Below are positions 36,986 through 49,995 of a stretch of 64,000 bases of DNA, piece after piece. Position 1 is the stretch's first letter. Each line of letters begins with the position of its first letter. The notes under the pieces were generated by a model. That model was not told where the DNA came from, made no database searches, and saw only the letters and a list, made by a program, of their open reading frames with translations. The DNA is from Ceratorhiza oryzae-sativae (taxonomy: Eukaryota > Basidiomycota > Agaricomycetes > Cantharellales > Ceratobasidiaceae): contig JARWMV010000232.1 of the NCBI GenBank assembly GCA_030998015.1, forward strand, positions 1,736,001-1,800,000, read 5' to 3'. A program made the translations under genes and the position numbers.

Positions 36986-39183
36986 CATGGAAACCACATC
37001 CAAAGTCGATGAGAAGCCTCTTCTTGCCGACGACCAGCGTCACCTCGACACATCCCATGGTCGCTCCCGAAAGTCCGTCTATTAGCTCTAGTCGTTGGTC
37101 TCCTTGTGTTCTACCCGCTCTCGCACGCAGTCATCCGTTTCCACCATCCTGTTCATGAGTTGGGCGCAGGGGATGTGTGTCCTCAAGTAGACTCGCTTGT
37201 CCCAGCATCAGAAACGAACCGCAAAATCGCCGGCGAACTCGGGGCAATATTTTCGGACCCTGGCTTTGAAGCAGTCGCTGCGGAGCACTTGGGCGCTGCC
37301 GTGCGCATTCCGTGAGTGATTTCCCGCAAGTGATTTTCAATCCTTGTCCTCATCAGACCTCAGAACTGAATCGTACGATGGCATGGATGCCCCAGGAAAG
37401 GACCCTCGCTGGGATGTGTTTTACAACTTTTCCTCCCACCTGCTCAAGACTTATCCCAGAGTGTGCGTATCAGAAGTAGTATTTAATTTTTTATCTAACC
37501 GTCGCGCATATAGCCACAGCACGCTCGTACAGACCCGAATCAACACGCACGCGCTATTCTACCACTGGCCAGGCTCTGATTCTTCACTCAAGCCAATACT
37601 GCTGAATGCACATCAAGATGTCGTGCCTGTCGATCCAAAAACCGTGTCCTCGTGGATTCACCCACCATACTCGGGGTACTATGACGGCGAATGGGTCTGG
37701 GGTTGCGGCGCCTCTGATGACAAAACTGGTGTGATTGGCATTATGGTTGCACTAGAGAAGCTCATCGAGAGGGGCTTCAAACCCAAACGCGGGATTCTCA
37801 TTGGTCTTGGGATCGACGAAGAGACAAGTGGCAAGTACGGAGCACGCGCGATCGCAAATTACATCGTGGAACACTTTGGGAAACACAATGTAGCCGCACT
37901 CGTCGACGAAGGAGGTGGGTTGTTTGATTGCATGAATCATCTGGTACTAATATAGCTCGGGATCAAGGAGGAATTCGAATGTTCGATGATGTTTCAGTCG
38001 CAGAAGTGGATGTTGCCGAAAAGGGCTATTTTGATGTTAGAGTAGAGGTTGCCACACCAGGTGGTCATTCGAGCGTGCCTCCTGAACATACTGTGCGTCT
38101 ATCCAATATTTTAGATACGATTATGCTAATCTGTCTGCTCTTCATCCAGTCGATCGGCATACTCGCTTCACTCCTCGTTACAATTGAAGCTACTCCCGAT
38201 CAACCCAAACTGCTACGATCCTCGCCAGTATACAGCATGCTCCAATGCTTTGCGGCACATGTACCTTCTATCCCGCCCTCCTTCCGGAGTGCGGTCCTCG
38301 CATCTGCCTGCACACCAGGATCCTCCCGTCGTGCACAGCGTAAATGCGATAAAGCGCTCAAGGAAGTCGAAGAACAACTATTTAATGCCCAATCGGACTT
38401 TAATCGAGGAATCGAATTTGAGGCCAAGTGGTACAGGAGTTTGCTCAGCACCACCCAAGCGGTTGATATCATTCAGGGGGGCGTCAGTCGAATGCCCTCC
38501 CCGAGTTGGCAAGTGCTATTATCAATCATCGGGTGAAAACGGATAGGCATGTTCAATCCCTGCCCCGTCTTTTATACAAGATCTTAATCCCATCACTTGT
38601 TTTTTAATAGCTCTATTTCCGAAGTCCAAGACGTGATTGCCGCAAGAGTTCTTCCTATTGCTGAAAAGTACAACCTCACTCTTCGTTCTTTCACCTCAAC
38701 TCACAACCTGACCACCGGCTCTTTGGGCACAATCACTCTATCCGACGCCTGGGGTACCGCCCTAACGCCAGCACCAGTCACACCGACCGAGGGCAAGGAC
38801 GCTGGTGCCTATCGCTTGCTAAGCCGCGTGATTAGGAAGACCAGAGGGGACAAGAAGACGGCTGTAAGCCCATCGATTATGACCAGTAACACTGGTATAA
38901 TTTCTTCCCTTGAGTACAACCCCTGTAGGGCCTGACGCCCTCTTGCTTAGACACACGATACTATTGGGATGTGACGCCCAATATCTTCCGCTATTCTGAT
39001 CTATTGGACAAGGACGTCTACAACGGCGCGCATACAATCAACGAAGGCAAGCTGTTCAATCTATACTCCCATTAAATGCATCGTAACCAAGATTTCATAG
39101 CGACGCGAGCGAGCGGATTTGTTGAAATGATTCAGTTCTTCAGTAACTTCATCTTGGCCGCCGACGACTCGGACGAGATTTAG
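36986..39183 (+). CDS. CPS1: carboxypeptidase S, M20 metallopeptidase, copy 1
   Basis: Vacuolar carboxypeptidase S is a membrane-anchored di-zinc peptidase that removes C-terminal residues from short peptides. METTSKVDEKPLL precedes a membrane anchor (LLALVVGLLVFYPLS). M20 motifs are NAHQDVVPVD (metal His and Asp), ASDDKTGV (bridging Asp) and GIDEETSG (catalytic and metal Glu), followed by GGHSSVPPEHT and LSDAWGTALTPAPVTPT. It ends ILAADDSDEI. The usual WGRG before the DDK motif reads WGCG here, an Arg-to-Cys change. Two one-base losses break the frame: AAA at 37070-37072 before the anchor and near 38486, where copy 2 has KSNALPE. The last intron has a GC donor (39047-39100). It is a tandem partner of the gene at 41471. 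Confidence 0.87.
39047..39100 (+). other. GC-AG intron in carboxypeptidase S copy 1
   Basis: The donor is GCAAGC and the acceptor CATAG, joining TINE to ATRASGFVEM. The orthologous intron of copy 2 (43507-43566) starts GTAAGC, so the GC donor reflects a single T/C difference between paralogs. Confidence 0.75.
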
Positions 39184-40019
39184 GTAGAATGCCGAGACGG
39201 TTGGTTGTCAACACCACAGCCAAGATTTAGGGCACATGTCGATTGTAGGCCCTCACGAACAAACGAATCCATGTTAATATTTCAGGCCTCTAGAATTGAT
39301 CCATAAAAGAGCTTTATGCGCGAGGTTCTATGACACCTAGTTGATATTTTGCGTGAATATTCAATCATCTCAACAATCCAAGAGGCATCGCTGATGCACT
39401 TTAAATGGTCGCCTGGCGGAACTGACGGCTGAAGCTTGTGGTCCTACCAAATATTTTCGATACAATACGACCAAACTATCTACTCCTATATTATGCCTGA
39501 GAAGCCTAGCATTAATCTTGGCATGCTATTCGAGTAACCAGTGGTGGTACTCCACCCGCCAACCAAGGCAGCACATGGAAGATATTTGAGAGATATGGTG
39601 AAATCAGATGCTCATTGTTTTGACCGAGAAGTCTGAGAAGTGTCCAATTGACATAGGTGCACCTTAGAATCAAGCACACATTGGACAAGAAGTTGGTGCG
39701 CATTTACTTAGTTTTCGAAATACGTGAAGAGTGAGATTGACGGGGTTTCATAGACAATCATATGTTGAGAGTCAAGATAAGCTACCCTCGTAGGTAATAT
39801 ATGGCAGAAACAATGAAGAGGTATTACACGTGAGAATCAAAAGTCAAAAAGCTCGGCTTCATCTTGGTGGATACTAATTACCACAAAGGTCAGCACATAT
39901 ATAGTGATAGTTCGCTCACTCACATACTACGGAGCAGGACCGGACCAACAAGAAAGAAAGCAATATAGACCAAACATTATGGCAGGTTCTACTCCCATCC
40001 GCAAGCCACTCATTGCTCC
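39184..40019. other. spacer between the carboxypeptidase copies, left part
   Basis: No gene is recognised; the small minus frame at 39512-39703 has no motif. Confidence 0.4.
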
Positions 40020-40200
40020 GGCAGCCCCCTGCTTGCGTAGGAGGTGCGTGGCATTCTCGCTCTCGCCAGGCGCTCAGCGAGCCTTCTGTAGCCCCTAGGT
40101 TTGCCCGACGAACTCAGCCAGCCATCGCGGGTCACTTCAGCGCAGCCTACCTCTCGACGGACACATGATCTAGCGCTCGGCTTCGCTTGTTCATCGGGGT
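40020..40200 (+). repeat. dispersed repeat copy B
   Basis: This aligns with the minus strand of 24625-24780 and, in part, with 57664-57782. It lies between the duplicated carboxypeptidase S genes. I saw no coding capacity or terminal repeats. Confidence 0.7.
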
Positions 40201-41470
40201 CCCGCTTGGCGTCGACCGACGACCCGACCGCGTACACTAGGCACAGTGGACTCGACCTACCGGGCGCACAGAGGGCCTCCCAGCGTCAGTCAAGCTCGCT
40301 TCTGGTACGGCCTTGATGGAAGGGCAGCGAACGACATTTTGTCCAAGCCAAGTCGTCGGTATGGGACGCTCATCGTGAAGGCAGTCGTGCCCATATTGGG
40401 CACAACGCAGGATGAAGCGAGCCGCAGACCGGCGACCGGGTTCTAGGCAAGTGGCACAGGCGAAAAAAGGTGAGGCTGGGAAAATAGTTAGCAACGTGTG
40501 CAAAGCATGGGGGGACCAGGCGTACTGGTCAGAAGGAGCGAACTGTTTGTATAAGATTCGGCAGCGGTACAGCCGAGACGGAGTACGGAGAGGGAGAAAT
40601 AAACTAAGAGTCTCATTAGACAGCGATAAGTAAATGAAAATGATAAAGGGGATATTTTGGTTTTTATTATTGTCGGGTTTGTTCAGGGGCTTTGAGTTAT
40701 CGAGTAGAGGTCGAGGAGGATGAGTAGAGCTGAAATGATTATTTCATGGAGTGATTCGATGGGCATCGCGTGTAGTTTATTTGAGACATACCTGAAGCTG
40801 AGACGGATTGATTCTCTATAGTGCGCTCGAATTCCATGAGCGCCGGAGCTTTGGGTGAGGGATTGATCTGTTCGATGCCGGCTGGGATCGGTCAAACAAG
40901 ATCGGGGTGCGTAGGCAACAAGATGAATCACTGTGAGCAAGAGTGTCGGTGTCTACCAGTTTTAGTGATAGGTAGAGGCGGCAGGGTTGAAGCTGACTTG
41001 GAATCCATGAGATGTCCAGATGCACGTGTAAATGGGAGCTCAGGAGGTAGAGAAGCTTGATGGATAGTAGAACTAGATTCGCGTTACCGATCACCTGATG
41101 ATCTTATTATATGGCAAGCGAAATGCCTGTGGTGGCCTGGTAGCCCAGAGCGGGTAGTACGTCGAAGTGACCAAGTGCTCGAGGTCATCGCTCAACTAGG
41201 TGCGCTTGATCCCGGACGTTGTCACCATCCCTAGTACCGGGATAACTCCCAACCTGCAATCTGGGGTCAGAATATGCCGTAGGCGCATTGGCAATGGCTA
41301 GTGGAGTCGAGTGGTCAGACCCGAAGAGGTGTTTGCACGAGTGTCATTCGAATCTGTACCTGATCACATAAATGGATATCACGCTGATTCATCACCGAGC
41401 ATGTGCTTCTTCGGCCAGGGCCTTGTATATATAGCATCGTTAGCCAGCAACGATAATATACTCCTTCATC
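40201..41470. other. spacer between the carboxypeptidase copies, right part
   Basis: No gene is recognised. The last ~150 bp before 41471 should contain the promoter of copy 2. Confidence 0.4.
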
Positions 41471-43649
41471 ATGGAGAAGCTACGTCTCCCTCTCGTCGCT
41501 GCTCAACCCGTCCCCGAGAGACGTTCCGGTTGCCCCCGCAAGTACACTTATGGGGCCCTATTAGTTAGTCTCCTGGTGCTCTACCCGCTATCGTGCGTAG
41601 TTGCCCGACATGGCCACCCTGTCCTTGAGGTGCGGGCCGTGGACGTGTGCCCTCAGGTAGAAGCACTTGGCCCAACAACAGAGGCGAACCGCAGAATTGC
41701 CGATGAACTCGGGGCTATATTTGCGGATCCTAGCTTTGAGGCAGTCGCTGCAGAGCACCTGGGCGCTGCGGTGCGTATTCCGTGAGTACACTGATAACGT
41801 TGTCTTGAAGTTGTCCCAACTTGGCGAGTCCACAGAACCGAGTCATACGATGACTTGGGTCCTCCCGGGAAGGACGCTCGTTGGGATGTGTTTTACAAAC
41901 TTTCCTCGCACCTGCTCGAGGCTTATCCCAAAGTGTAGGTGTCAATTCCATTTTTGTTCGACAGAATCAACCTATGCACGTCTAGGCATGCCACATTCAC
42001 TCAAACTCGCATCAATACGCACGCATTGCTTTACCACTGGCCAGGCTCCGACCCTTCGCTCAAGCCAATTTTACTGACGGCACATCAGGATGTCGTACCT
42101 GTCGACCCGAGCACCGTGTCTTCGTGGATCCACCCGCCGTACTCAGGATACTATGATGGCCAATGGGTCTGGGGCCGTGGCTCTGCAGATGACAAGCCTG
42201 GTGTGGTCGGCATTATGGTTGTCCTAGAAAGGCTTATTGAGAAGGGGTTCAAGCCCAGACGTGGAATTCTCGTAGGCTTTGGGATCGACGAAGAGGCAAG
42301 CGGAGCGTTTGGAGCGCAGAGCATTGCGACGCATATCGAGGAGCATTTCGGGAAGAACAGCGTGGCCGCACTTGTAGACGAAGGCGGTAAGCCACTTGGC
42401 TCATGCGTAATACCCTGAAATAATTTAGGCTGGGCTCAGGGGGGATTCAAACGGTCGGGGATGTGGGGATTGCGGCGGTAGCTGTTGGTGAAAAGGGCTA
42501 CCTTGATGTGCGGGTAGAAGTTGCTTCGCCGGGCGGCCATTCCAGTGTTCCTCCTCAACATACCGTATGCCTTGTTATCCCAACCCATATATTATACTAA
42601 CTATATCGTCTCCCAGTCAATTGGAATCCTCGCCTCGCTCTTGGTCGAGATCGAAAACACACCTTACGAAGCCAAACTTGTTCGGTCTTCGCCCATTTAT
42701 AGCATGCTCCAGTGCTTTGCGGAACATGCGCCTTCCCTCCCACATTCCTTCCGACGCGCAGTACTCGCTTCCGAATGTCCGAAAGACTCCTCCCACCACG
42801 CGCAACGTAAATGCGACAAAGCACTCAAGCAAGTCGAAAAGCAACTGTTTGAAGCCGGCTCTGAATTTCACAATGGGAACGAATTGAAAGCGAGGGCATA
42901 TCGAAGTATCTTGCAGACCACTCAGGCGGTAGATATGGTCGCCGGGGGTGTAAAATCGAACGCCCTGCCCGAGATGGCGAGCGCTGTTGTCAATCATCGA
43001 ATCAGGTCTGATAGGTGAGCCCTGGGTTCGCCTTCTTGTCCAAATTCGGAGCGCTGATATGATGTAAATGCGAAAGCTCCGTCTTGGAACTGCAAGAGTC
43101 CATTACAGCTAAACTACTCCCATTGGCTAAAAGGCACAATCTTACACTTCATTCGTTCGCTTCTACCAACTACACCGTCGGTAACCTTGGCACACTTACG
43201 TTGTCTGATGCTTGGGGTACCGCTCTGGAACCGGCACCTATTACACCAACCAAGGGTAAGGATGGTGCGGCCTATCGGCTATTGAGTGGGGTCATCCTGA
43301 ACACTAGAGGCGACAAAAAGACGGCCGTGAGCCCGGTAATTGCGGGTGGTAACACTGGTGAGGAGAATTTCTCTCGTAATCCGGACGAAGAAAAGCCTCA
43401 CCTTATTCAGATACGAGGTTCTACTGGGATATAACGTCCAATATCTTCCGCTACTCCCATGCGTCGGACAAGGATTTATATAGCGGCATACATACAATTA
43501 ACGAAGGTAAGCTTTTAGTCATTGATGCTGATTTTTGCCTGCAGCGTTCTGACCGAAATGCCACAGCGATGCGCGCCAGTGGGTTTGTTGAGATGATCAA
43601 GTTCTTTAAGAACTTCATTCTGACAGCCGATGACTCGAACGAGATCTAG
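41471..43649 (+). CDS. CPS1: carboxypeptidase S, M20 metallopeptidase, copy 2
   Basis: This is the paralog of the gene at 36986, with the same exon plan and the same vacuolar peptidase role. MEKLRLPLVAAQPVPERR precedes the anchor LLVSLLVLYPLSCVVA. Motifs are TAHQDVVPVD, WGRGSADDKPGV (canonical Arg retained), GIDEEASG, GGHSSVPPQHT and LSDAWGTALEPAPITPT. The C-terminus is ILTADDSNEI with stop 43647-43649. A G6 run at 42439-42444 is one base short; with G7 the exon reads GGIQTVGDVGIAAVAVGEKG. Cytosolic tails before the anchors differ completely between copies, while DVCPQV and the EAVAAEHLGAAVRIP exon end are nearly identical. Confidence 0.89.
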
Positions 43650-43804
43650 CTCTGATGATTGCGGCACCCATGGCTTAGAACAACGGTATCACCAAACGAT
43701 TCCCGGACTAAACGGGTTTATCATTTGCGTGTTTTGTCGATATTGCAAGTCGTTGTGAATTCCATTGGTTCGAGATTAGTATATCGACAGGCAAAGTTCG
43801 CCGA

Positions 43805-45331
43805 TCAGACGGTCTGAATGTGCTGCTTCAAGCATTTGAGGACTATGGACCGGTCGTATTCCTTCGCGACTGAAATACCCTTCAACATTGCCCACCTGCG
43901 AACGACCTCTGGATCTATAAGATGGCAACGCAGTCAGTCACTTTCTTTTGCCTATTCGGGTCCCGAGACATACAGTCCGTAATAATCCCATCAACGCCCC
44001 ACGCATATATCTGCTCCACAATGTTCAAGCGGTTAACCGTCCATGGCTTGACCGTGATTCCGTACTTGTGCGCCTCTTTGACCATCTCAGCGGTGGTAAA
44101 GGCCTTGTAACCAGGAATATTAGGGTCTAGCGAGCCCGAGGAGCCGTCTGTTGCAGCGGGAGAAAGGATGGTGGCTCCAATGCTATGTGCAGCTTGAGCG
44201 AGCTGTTCGCCCTGCGTTGGGCCTGGGAAGGCGTCGGGGCGGAGGCCGGCAAGCCAAGTGGAGGTGACATTGGAAGTGCCATAGATCGTGGTGCTGTTCA
44301 CAGGGAGAATTAGGATGGTGTTAAATGATGTAGAGCAAGCACTCTACCTATCGAGCAACGCAGCAAGGGGAATCTTCGGGTCGACTTTCTACATAAATGC
44401 AACTTGAATCAATACCATACCATTCCTTCTGCTATGAATACAGAGACGCACCTTCATCTGGATCAACGTCCGCCAATCAAAGCTCTGGTACGTGATCTTT
44501 CCGTAATATTTGCTCTTTCTGAACAGATCATACTGCAGCTTGACGAAATCCTCGGGCGGACGAGTAAGGTTCGGGAACTGCGCGTCGACCTTGGACTCGA
44601 TGTTAAGTTCGACCTGGTGCAACGGATCTGCGCAGTCGAGGAACGAGAAGAGCTCGGGGAGTGTTGATATCTTGGTTCCGGGGTATGTCATTTGGAGGGC
44701 TGAACGACGAAGATTGGAATAGGCTGTAGTCAAGCGAACGAGCCCGACTCACGAAACGAGTCGAGGCGCTCGGAACCACAGTCGAGCGTCTTGATCTGGG
44801 CAAGCGTAAGGTTGGCAACATACTGTAAACGCATTAGATAATTCGGGGGGCCGCTGGCCTGTACTAGGAAACGCGTACCTTGCCGACGTACGGAAACAAC
44901 GGGTCGTCTTGCGTCACGGGCTTGGTATCCTTGCACTTGGTCGGGTCGATACTCTCATCGTGCCATACAATCACGCTGCATACCATTAGAATAGTTTCCT
45001 GAGAAATCAACTGAAAACGACTAGATAAAAAAAAAAGAACATACTGCCCGTCCTTGGTAATACCATTGTCCATCTCCAACGTCGTTGCACCGTAAATTAG
45101 CCCCCTGTGAAAGCTTATCAGAAACGCGGTTTGCGGGTAATAGCATGGTGTGATATACCATGCAAAAGCGGGCAAAGTGCTCTCGACAGTCGCGCCTCGA
45201 CTTCCGCGATGCCCTTGGATGTCATACACCCCCTTGGCCGCCGTCGCAGCGCGCGAAATCACGGGAAAGGCTGTTGGATAAGCCACTACCGCTCCCGCAA
45301 CCAAAAGAAGACACAGGGCCAATCGCGCCAT
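43805..45331 (-). CDS. secreted glycerophosphodiester phosphodiesterase
   Basis: GDPD enzymes hydrolyse glycerophosphodiesters to glycerol-3-phosphate and an alcohol, a phosphate and lipid scavenging step. MARLALCLLLVAGAVVAYP is a clear signal peptide, so I choose the Met at 45331 over the in-frame Met at 45403. Catalytic motifs are QGHRGSRGATVESTLPAF (His, and Glu of the ENT/EST position), TTLEMDNGITKDG (metal Glu and Asp) and VIVWHDESIDPTKC (second His). Later blocks are HQVELNIESK, ITYQSFDWRTL, KYGITVKPWTVN and VDGIITDYPEVVRRW. About seven GT-AG introns keep one frame to the stop at 43805-43807. Confidence 0.9.
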
Positions 45332-45839
45332 GATGTCCAACGGTGAACGTGAAAGCGGCTGACGAGGTGGGACAAAAGACTCAATGTCATGTGCGACCTT
45401 CATTTATACAAAGTGTCGGGTAAGGTGAACCTGAAAGAACACGCGAAGATACGAGCGTTATTTCATGATGTCTCGTGGTGGAGGGAACTCGGAGGAGGTT
45501 TGTTCTGGCAGAGGCATATGGAAATCGACGCACGTTTGAAGTATCCCTCTACTTCGCACGCTGGGTAAGCGCCTTCCGGCTTGGCAGCCTCTCAGCCTCC
45601 GAGACTAAGACTATCAGCGTGCAAAATGAAAGTTTATTTCAACCATATACAAACATATCACAAACACCCAGCCAAAAACAGATCAAAGCGTCCATTAGGT
45701 ATCCATTTATGGTAACAAGCACAGCTTGTCCTTTTCAACCCCCCATTTTCTGTGCCTAATTACGCCGGCACATACGGAACAAGTTACGCCGGAGGAAGTA
45801 GTACAAGCACTAAGAAGCTTTGTTAGCCACTACTTCTTC
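45332..45839. other. intergenic region upstream of GDPD
   Basis: This is the promoter side of GDPD and the 3' flank of chitin synthase. No gene is recognised. Confidence 0.4.
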
Positions 45840-48800
45840 TTACGAATCAGGCACTAAGATGCTCACCCCGATGAATCGAACCATCGACAGGCCAAACGTA
45901 GACCAAAGGATAAACTTGAAGTATGTGTTCTGCTTGGCTTTTTGTTCAGCCTCAGTCGTCCTCAATCCGTTAACATTCTCGATCAGGATCGACAGCCCGG
46001 CATTGGTCAACATCCAAACAGCAACCAAACGGGTACGGAAAGTCTTGTTTTGATCCTGAAAATCCGCATTCACATCAGAATCACATGCATCAGAGAGCCC
46101 AGAAATAACTCACGTCTGCAGTCGGCTTTTCGACAACCTCCTTCACCTCGATCTTAGTCACGGCACGCTTGACCGTCTCCTCAAATGCCGCGTCGATATC
46201 TTCCTGGATCTTCTCTGTATCTTCGACTACCACCGTAGCACCATCCTTCTTGGTAGATACCACAGACGGGAGCACATCAGCCTTGTCGCTTCCCTTGGTA
46301 CCCCAACTGACGTCGTGCCTGTATGCCAAACGGTATTCAGCACTGGTAAGACGTTGGGACCCGGTCAACTCACAAGTTACAGAACGCATAAACGTTTAGT
46401 ACGTTGGTAAAGCTAGGAGCCAAGAGCATGTACTGCGGGAAGCTGGAGAACATGTGCCACGGGTCCCTCTAGCATTCAACTCACGGTTAGTCAAAACATT
46501 CCCCACAGAACTAGATGAACAACTCACGTAGAGGAATGACGAGAAAAAGTAGATACCAAACGTTGCAACTAGTGCAGCCATCAGTACGCCATTGGTTCCA
46601 GATAACAGTTCTCCAATCTTTTGGGCGGTTGATGATCCCGCACTGAATCGTACTTGCTACAACCGAACGAGCTCATTATTACTAGACATCCGGTTTTTTT
46701 TCGCTCCCGCTTACCTTGAACGAAAGTACGGTGAGGTACAACGAGCAGAAAATCAAATAAAGGGATAGGACCGCAAAGGCACTATCACGCAACTCGCGTC
46801 GATATCCATGCTACAGACTATATATAAAAACTTGTACTCACCAGAGCGTGATAAAATATGCCATTCGTTCGCCTTTAGGTCGGTTGCCGAGCGCAAGAAT
46901 AAACTATTTGCTCAATCTATTCAGAACAAACCGAAGCATTGACGAGTAGCATGGGCGTACCTGCAAAGCCAAAAATGCCAGGTAGATCCATTTTAACACC
47001 ATGTTTACCCAATGAGTAATGTCCGCCGTGCCGAATACATTAATCGCCGGGCTTTGCTCCGGCAACAGGTCGATGATAATCGAAAACGTGAGCCAAATGT
47101 TGGCAAGGGCGAACCAAGAGAAGATGAGCGAGAAGACATTGTACTGAGTGAAGACATTAGCGAGGAGGTAGTAAATGTGCGAGTCGGACTCACAAGGCCT
47201 TGAATGTGGAAAAAGAACATGCTGCCACATTACGGTTAAGTCATTCGTCTCTCTCGTTCTCTACCAATCCACCCACCGAATAATACCATGGCCAGACTTG
47301 TACAACCTAAAGAAGTGGACTAGTGCATAAACAGAAGCCGCAAATGAACCGTTGAGCCATCGGCGACGCTGGCCAATCAACTCGGCAGCCGATTCTGTAC
47401 CATCGCCACACCGTTAGCGGCAGCCTCTCAAAAGGCACGGCCAAAAAAGCGCACCCGGCACATCTGTCTCGGCCTTGCTGGGCTTTACGTATGTCAAAGT
47501 CCACCTATCGCCCGCCTTGGCCACGAGCTCGAAGCACAGAATTCGATCCTCAGCCAAGAACATGTTTTTGGTAAAGATGTTCATGCCGTGGATACCCTTT
47601 TTCCCGAGTCGATCGGCGACTGCACCAAACTAGGGAGTTAGCACAGGACCAGCAAGGCGCCAGGTTGAAACTTACGCGAGTGATCACCGTGGAAGTACTG
47701 CTCTAGCGGGCGCCCTTGGATGGCACGGAATCGGTACGCCGAGAACGCACCAGGAAGCACAGACACACTACATGCATTGCTCAATACTAGTCTTGAAGCA
47801 CGGAAACTAAATACTCACTAGCCAAAGCTACTCTCCAGGGGCTTATCGAGGATATTACTCATCTACGGGACGATGATGAGCGTGCATTGTGCAACTGGGC
47901 ACGCAGACCCACCTTGTACTCAAAGTTCTGAGCAGCGACCAATGGGTTGAGGAGCTTCTTGCCTCCCTTGATCATCGCGTGAATCTCTCCACACGCCCCT
48001 CCGAGGTTAGGGTCATTGTAAAAGGCCTAGGCCAGTAAATGAGCGCCCGCCATAAATAGTTGTGCCCACGAAGCTTACCTCCCATAAGTAGTAGATACTC
48101 TTATGTCCCGGTTTGGTTCCGGCGTCGATAAGCACGCAAATCTCAGGCTGTAGGGCATGCCAAGTCAGTAATAGCACAAAGGGACTCCGACAGGTACATG
48201 CCTGGAGCATTCTTCCAATCGCATTGAACAGCCACCTGTGACTGTTAATCTTCTTTTGGTTCTTTGCTTTGAGCACGAAGATGATTTGGACAGGAACCAT
48301 GTTGGCAGCATCGTCGGCGTGTGGCTGGACAAGGTTCATCGAGGCATCAATCGAGAGCTGGGTCGTATACTCGAAAATGTGAGCGACCGTCTCCTTCTTG
48401 TCGACCTCCTTTTTCATGACACCATCCTGGTAGACTCCGATCGTCGCCAGAACATCGAGGACAGACTGAAAATATTCAAATGAGTCCCGAACCCTGATAT
48501 ATTAGCCTGAAATTACAAATCGTACCTTGTCCATCGGTTCCAGGCCGTCGACAATCAAGGCGACGGTGATCTTTTGCCAAGCAGGCGTGCCCTCCTCGGC
48601 GTGTTTCTTCCAATACTTGGACTGCTTAGTCTTGCAGATATCACGGATATTCTGCATGACACCTGCAAGTTACGTAAACGACTGCCCGCATATGATCAAG
48701 ACCCAGATTGTGCCTACCGTGCAGGGTACGAGCATAAAGGACCTTGTCCTCGTTGTAGCTGGTGACGGCAATGAGCAGTTCGGTTTGACGCCCGTAATTT

Positions 48801-49549
48801 GAGACACGGAGGCTCCAGCCGTTCTCGGTAGTGAACTCGTCCGGGTCGCAGGTTGCGGCAGTGTAGCGCATATGCGTGAATTCATTGCTCGCGGCTTGGA
48901 GGATGTGAGCATGCGCGTGAAAAAGGCATTGATCAACGGACGTACTATTGGCGTATTTGGCCTCCACTGCTGCAGACACAGGGGTAGGCACGGCGTACTG
49001 CGATCCGACTTAATCAAGACAGCAACAATAGGATCCAAGGCATAGCTTACGTCTGCGACAAAATTTCCGCGATTGAGGATGACCTTTTTGGTTTTTCCGC
49101 GCTTGACGGTCTGGCGGCGTCTCCATTGCTCGTTCTGGCGTGCCGACGGGGTAAGCGACGTCTGGGAGTAGGTCGACTCTGGCCTGCTGTACGGAGTGCC
49201 GTACGCAGCCGGATCAATGAAGCTAGTCGAGCTGTCAACACGCGTTTTCCAATGAAAAAGAGCCAAGCGCGTACCCTCCTGGCCCGCGATTTCCGGGGGG
49301 GTAGAGCCCGCCTTGGTAGTTGGCGGCTGTGAGCGGCTCGTTCTCCGCGTCGTCATCGTGGTCGTAGCGCGAGGTGCCGTGGACATCGCCCTGGTACTGC
49401 TGCTGGGGCAGACTCGTCGTGCTCGCAAATGGGTTCTGGGCCTGGCTCGAATTGTACGAGCTCATGGGGTAGACATTCTGGCCGTCGTGAAAGGGGTCTT
49501 GGTAGCCGTGCTCGTCTGCTTGGAGGACGGGGTGCTGGGGGCCAGACAT
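45840..49549 (-). CDS. CHS: chitin synthase (family GT2, division 1)
   Basis: Chitin synthase polymerises UDP-GlcNAc into wall chitin at the plasma membrane. [19 protein letters not shown] starts a hydrophilic N-terminus (start chosen over an upstream in-frame Met at 49675). The chitin synthase N-terminal domain begins [15 protein letters not shown]. The catalytic core has [80 protein letters not shown] and [10 protein letters not shown], the processive-synthase QRRRW signature. Several membrane segments follow ([30 protein letters not shown]). It ends ILVPDS. There are about 15 introns and I found no frame break. Lack of a myosin motor domain and the motif set fit division 1 (classes I-III); the class is not resolved. 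Confidence 0.93.
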
Positions 49550-49995
49550 GGTGGATGGGGTGAAGAAAAGTAGCGGCAGTAGAAAGGACCCAAGACGCGT
49601 TATAAAGAGCCTTCCGAATCGGGCTGCGCAACGATCCCAAGGGTCCTCAGGGGGGGACACCCAAAGCACCGCCACCGTTGCTCATAGGGGCAGTGTGCGT
49701 CTGTCCGCGTTATTCCAATGCGGTTCACCACGACTCTGCCGCGGGCGTCGTCGTCGGCCACACTGCTGCCGGCGCCCAGACCCTCGTTCAGGCTGGCGCA
49801 TACACCTTGGGCCCACGGTGCTGCGCATGGTCAATTCATATTTTGCATTCATACGCGTTTTTCTTCTAACGCTCGGAAGACTAGCAACCGAAGCTTCGCC
49901 ACAGCAGAATTACGTTTGGCGCTCCAAGGTGCAGCCCCCAGTTTGCACCGGCTTATCGTTGATTCCTCCGAAGCCGGCAAATCCAAACGACCATC
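49550..49995. other. divergent promoter of chitin synthase and CLYBL
   Basis: This ~450 bp separates the two divergent start codons. Open frames cross it but none is coherent with a known protein. Confidence 0.4.

Noticed and set aside
36986..39183. Carboxypeptidase S copy 1 as a true pseudogene
   Set aside because: Breaks are the same homopolymer-type losses seen in essential neighbours such as Sec7, and catalytic motifs are intact.
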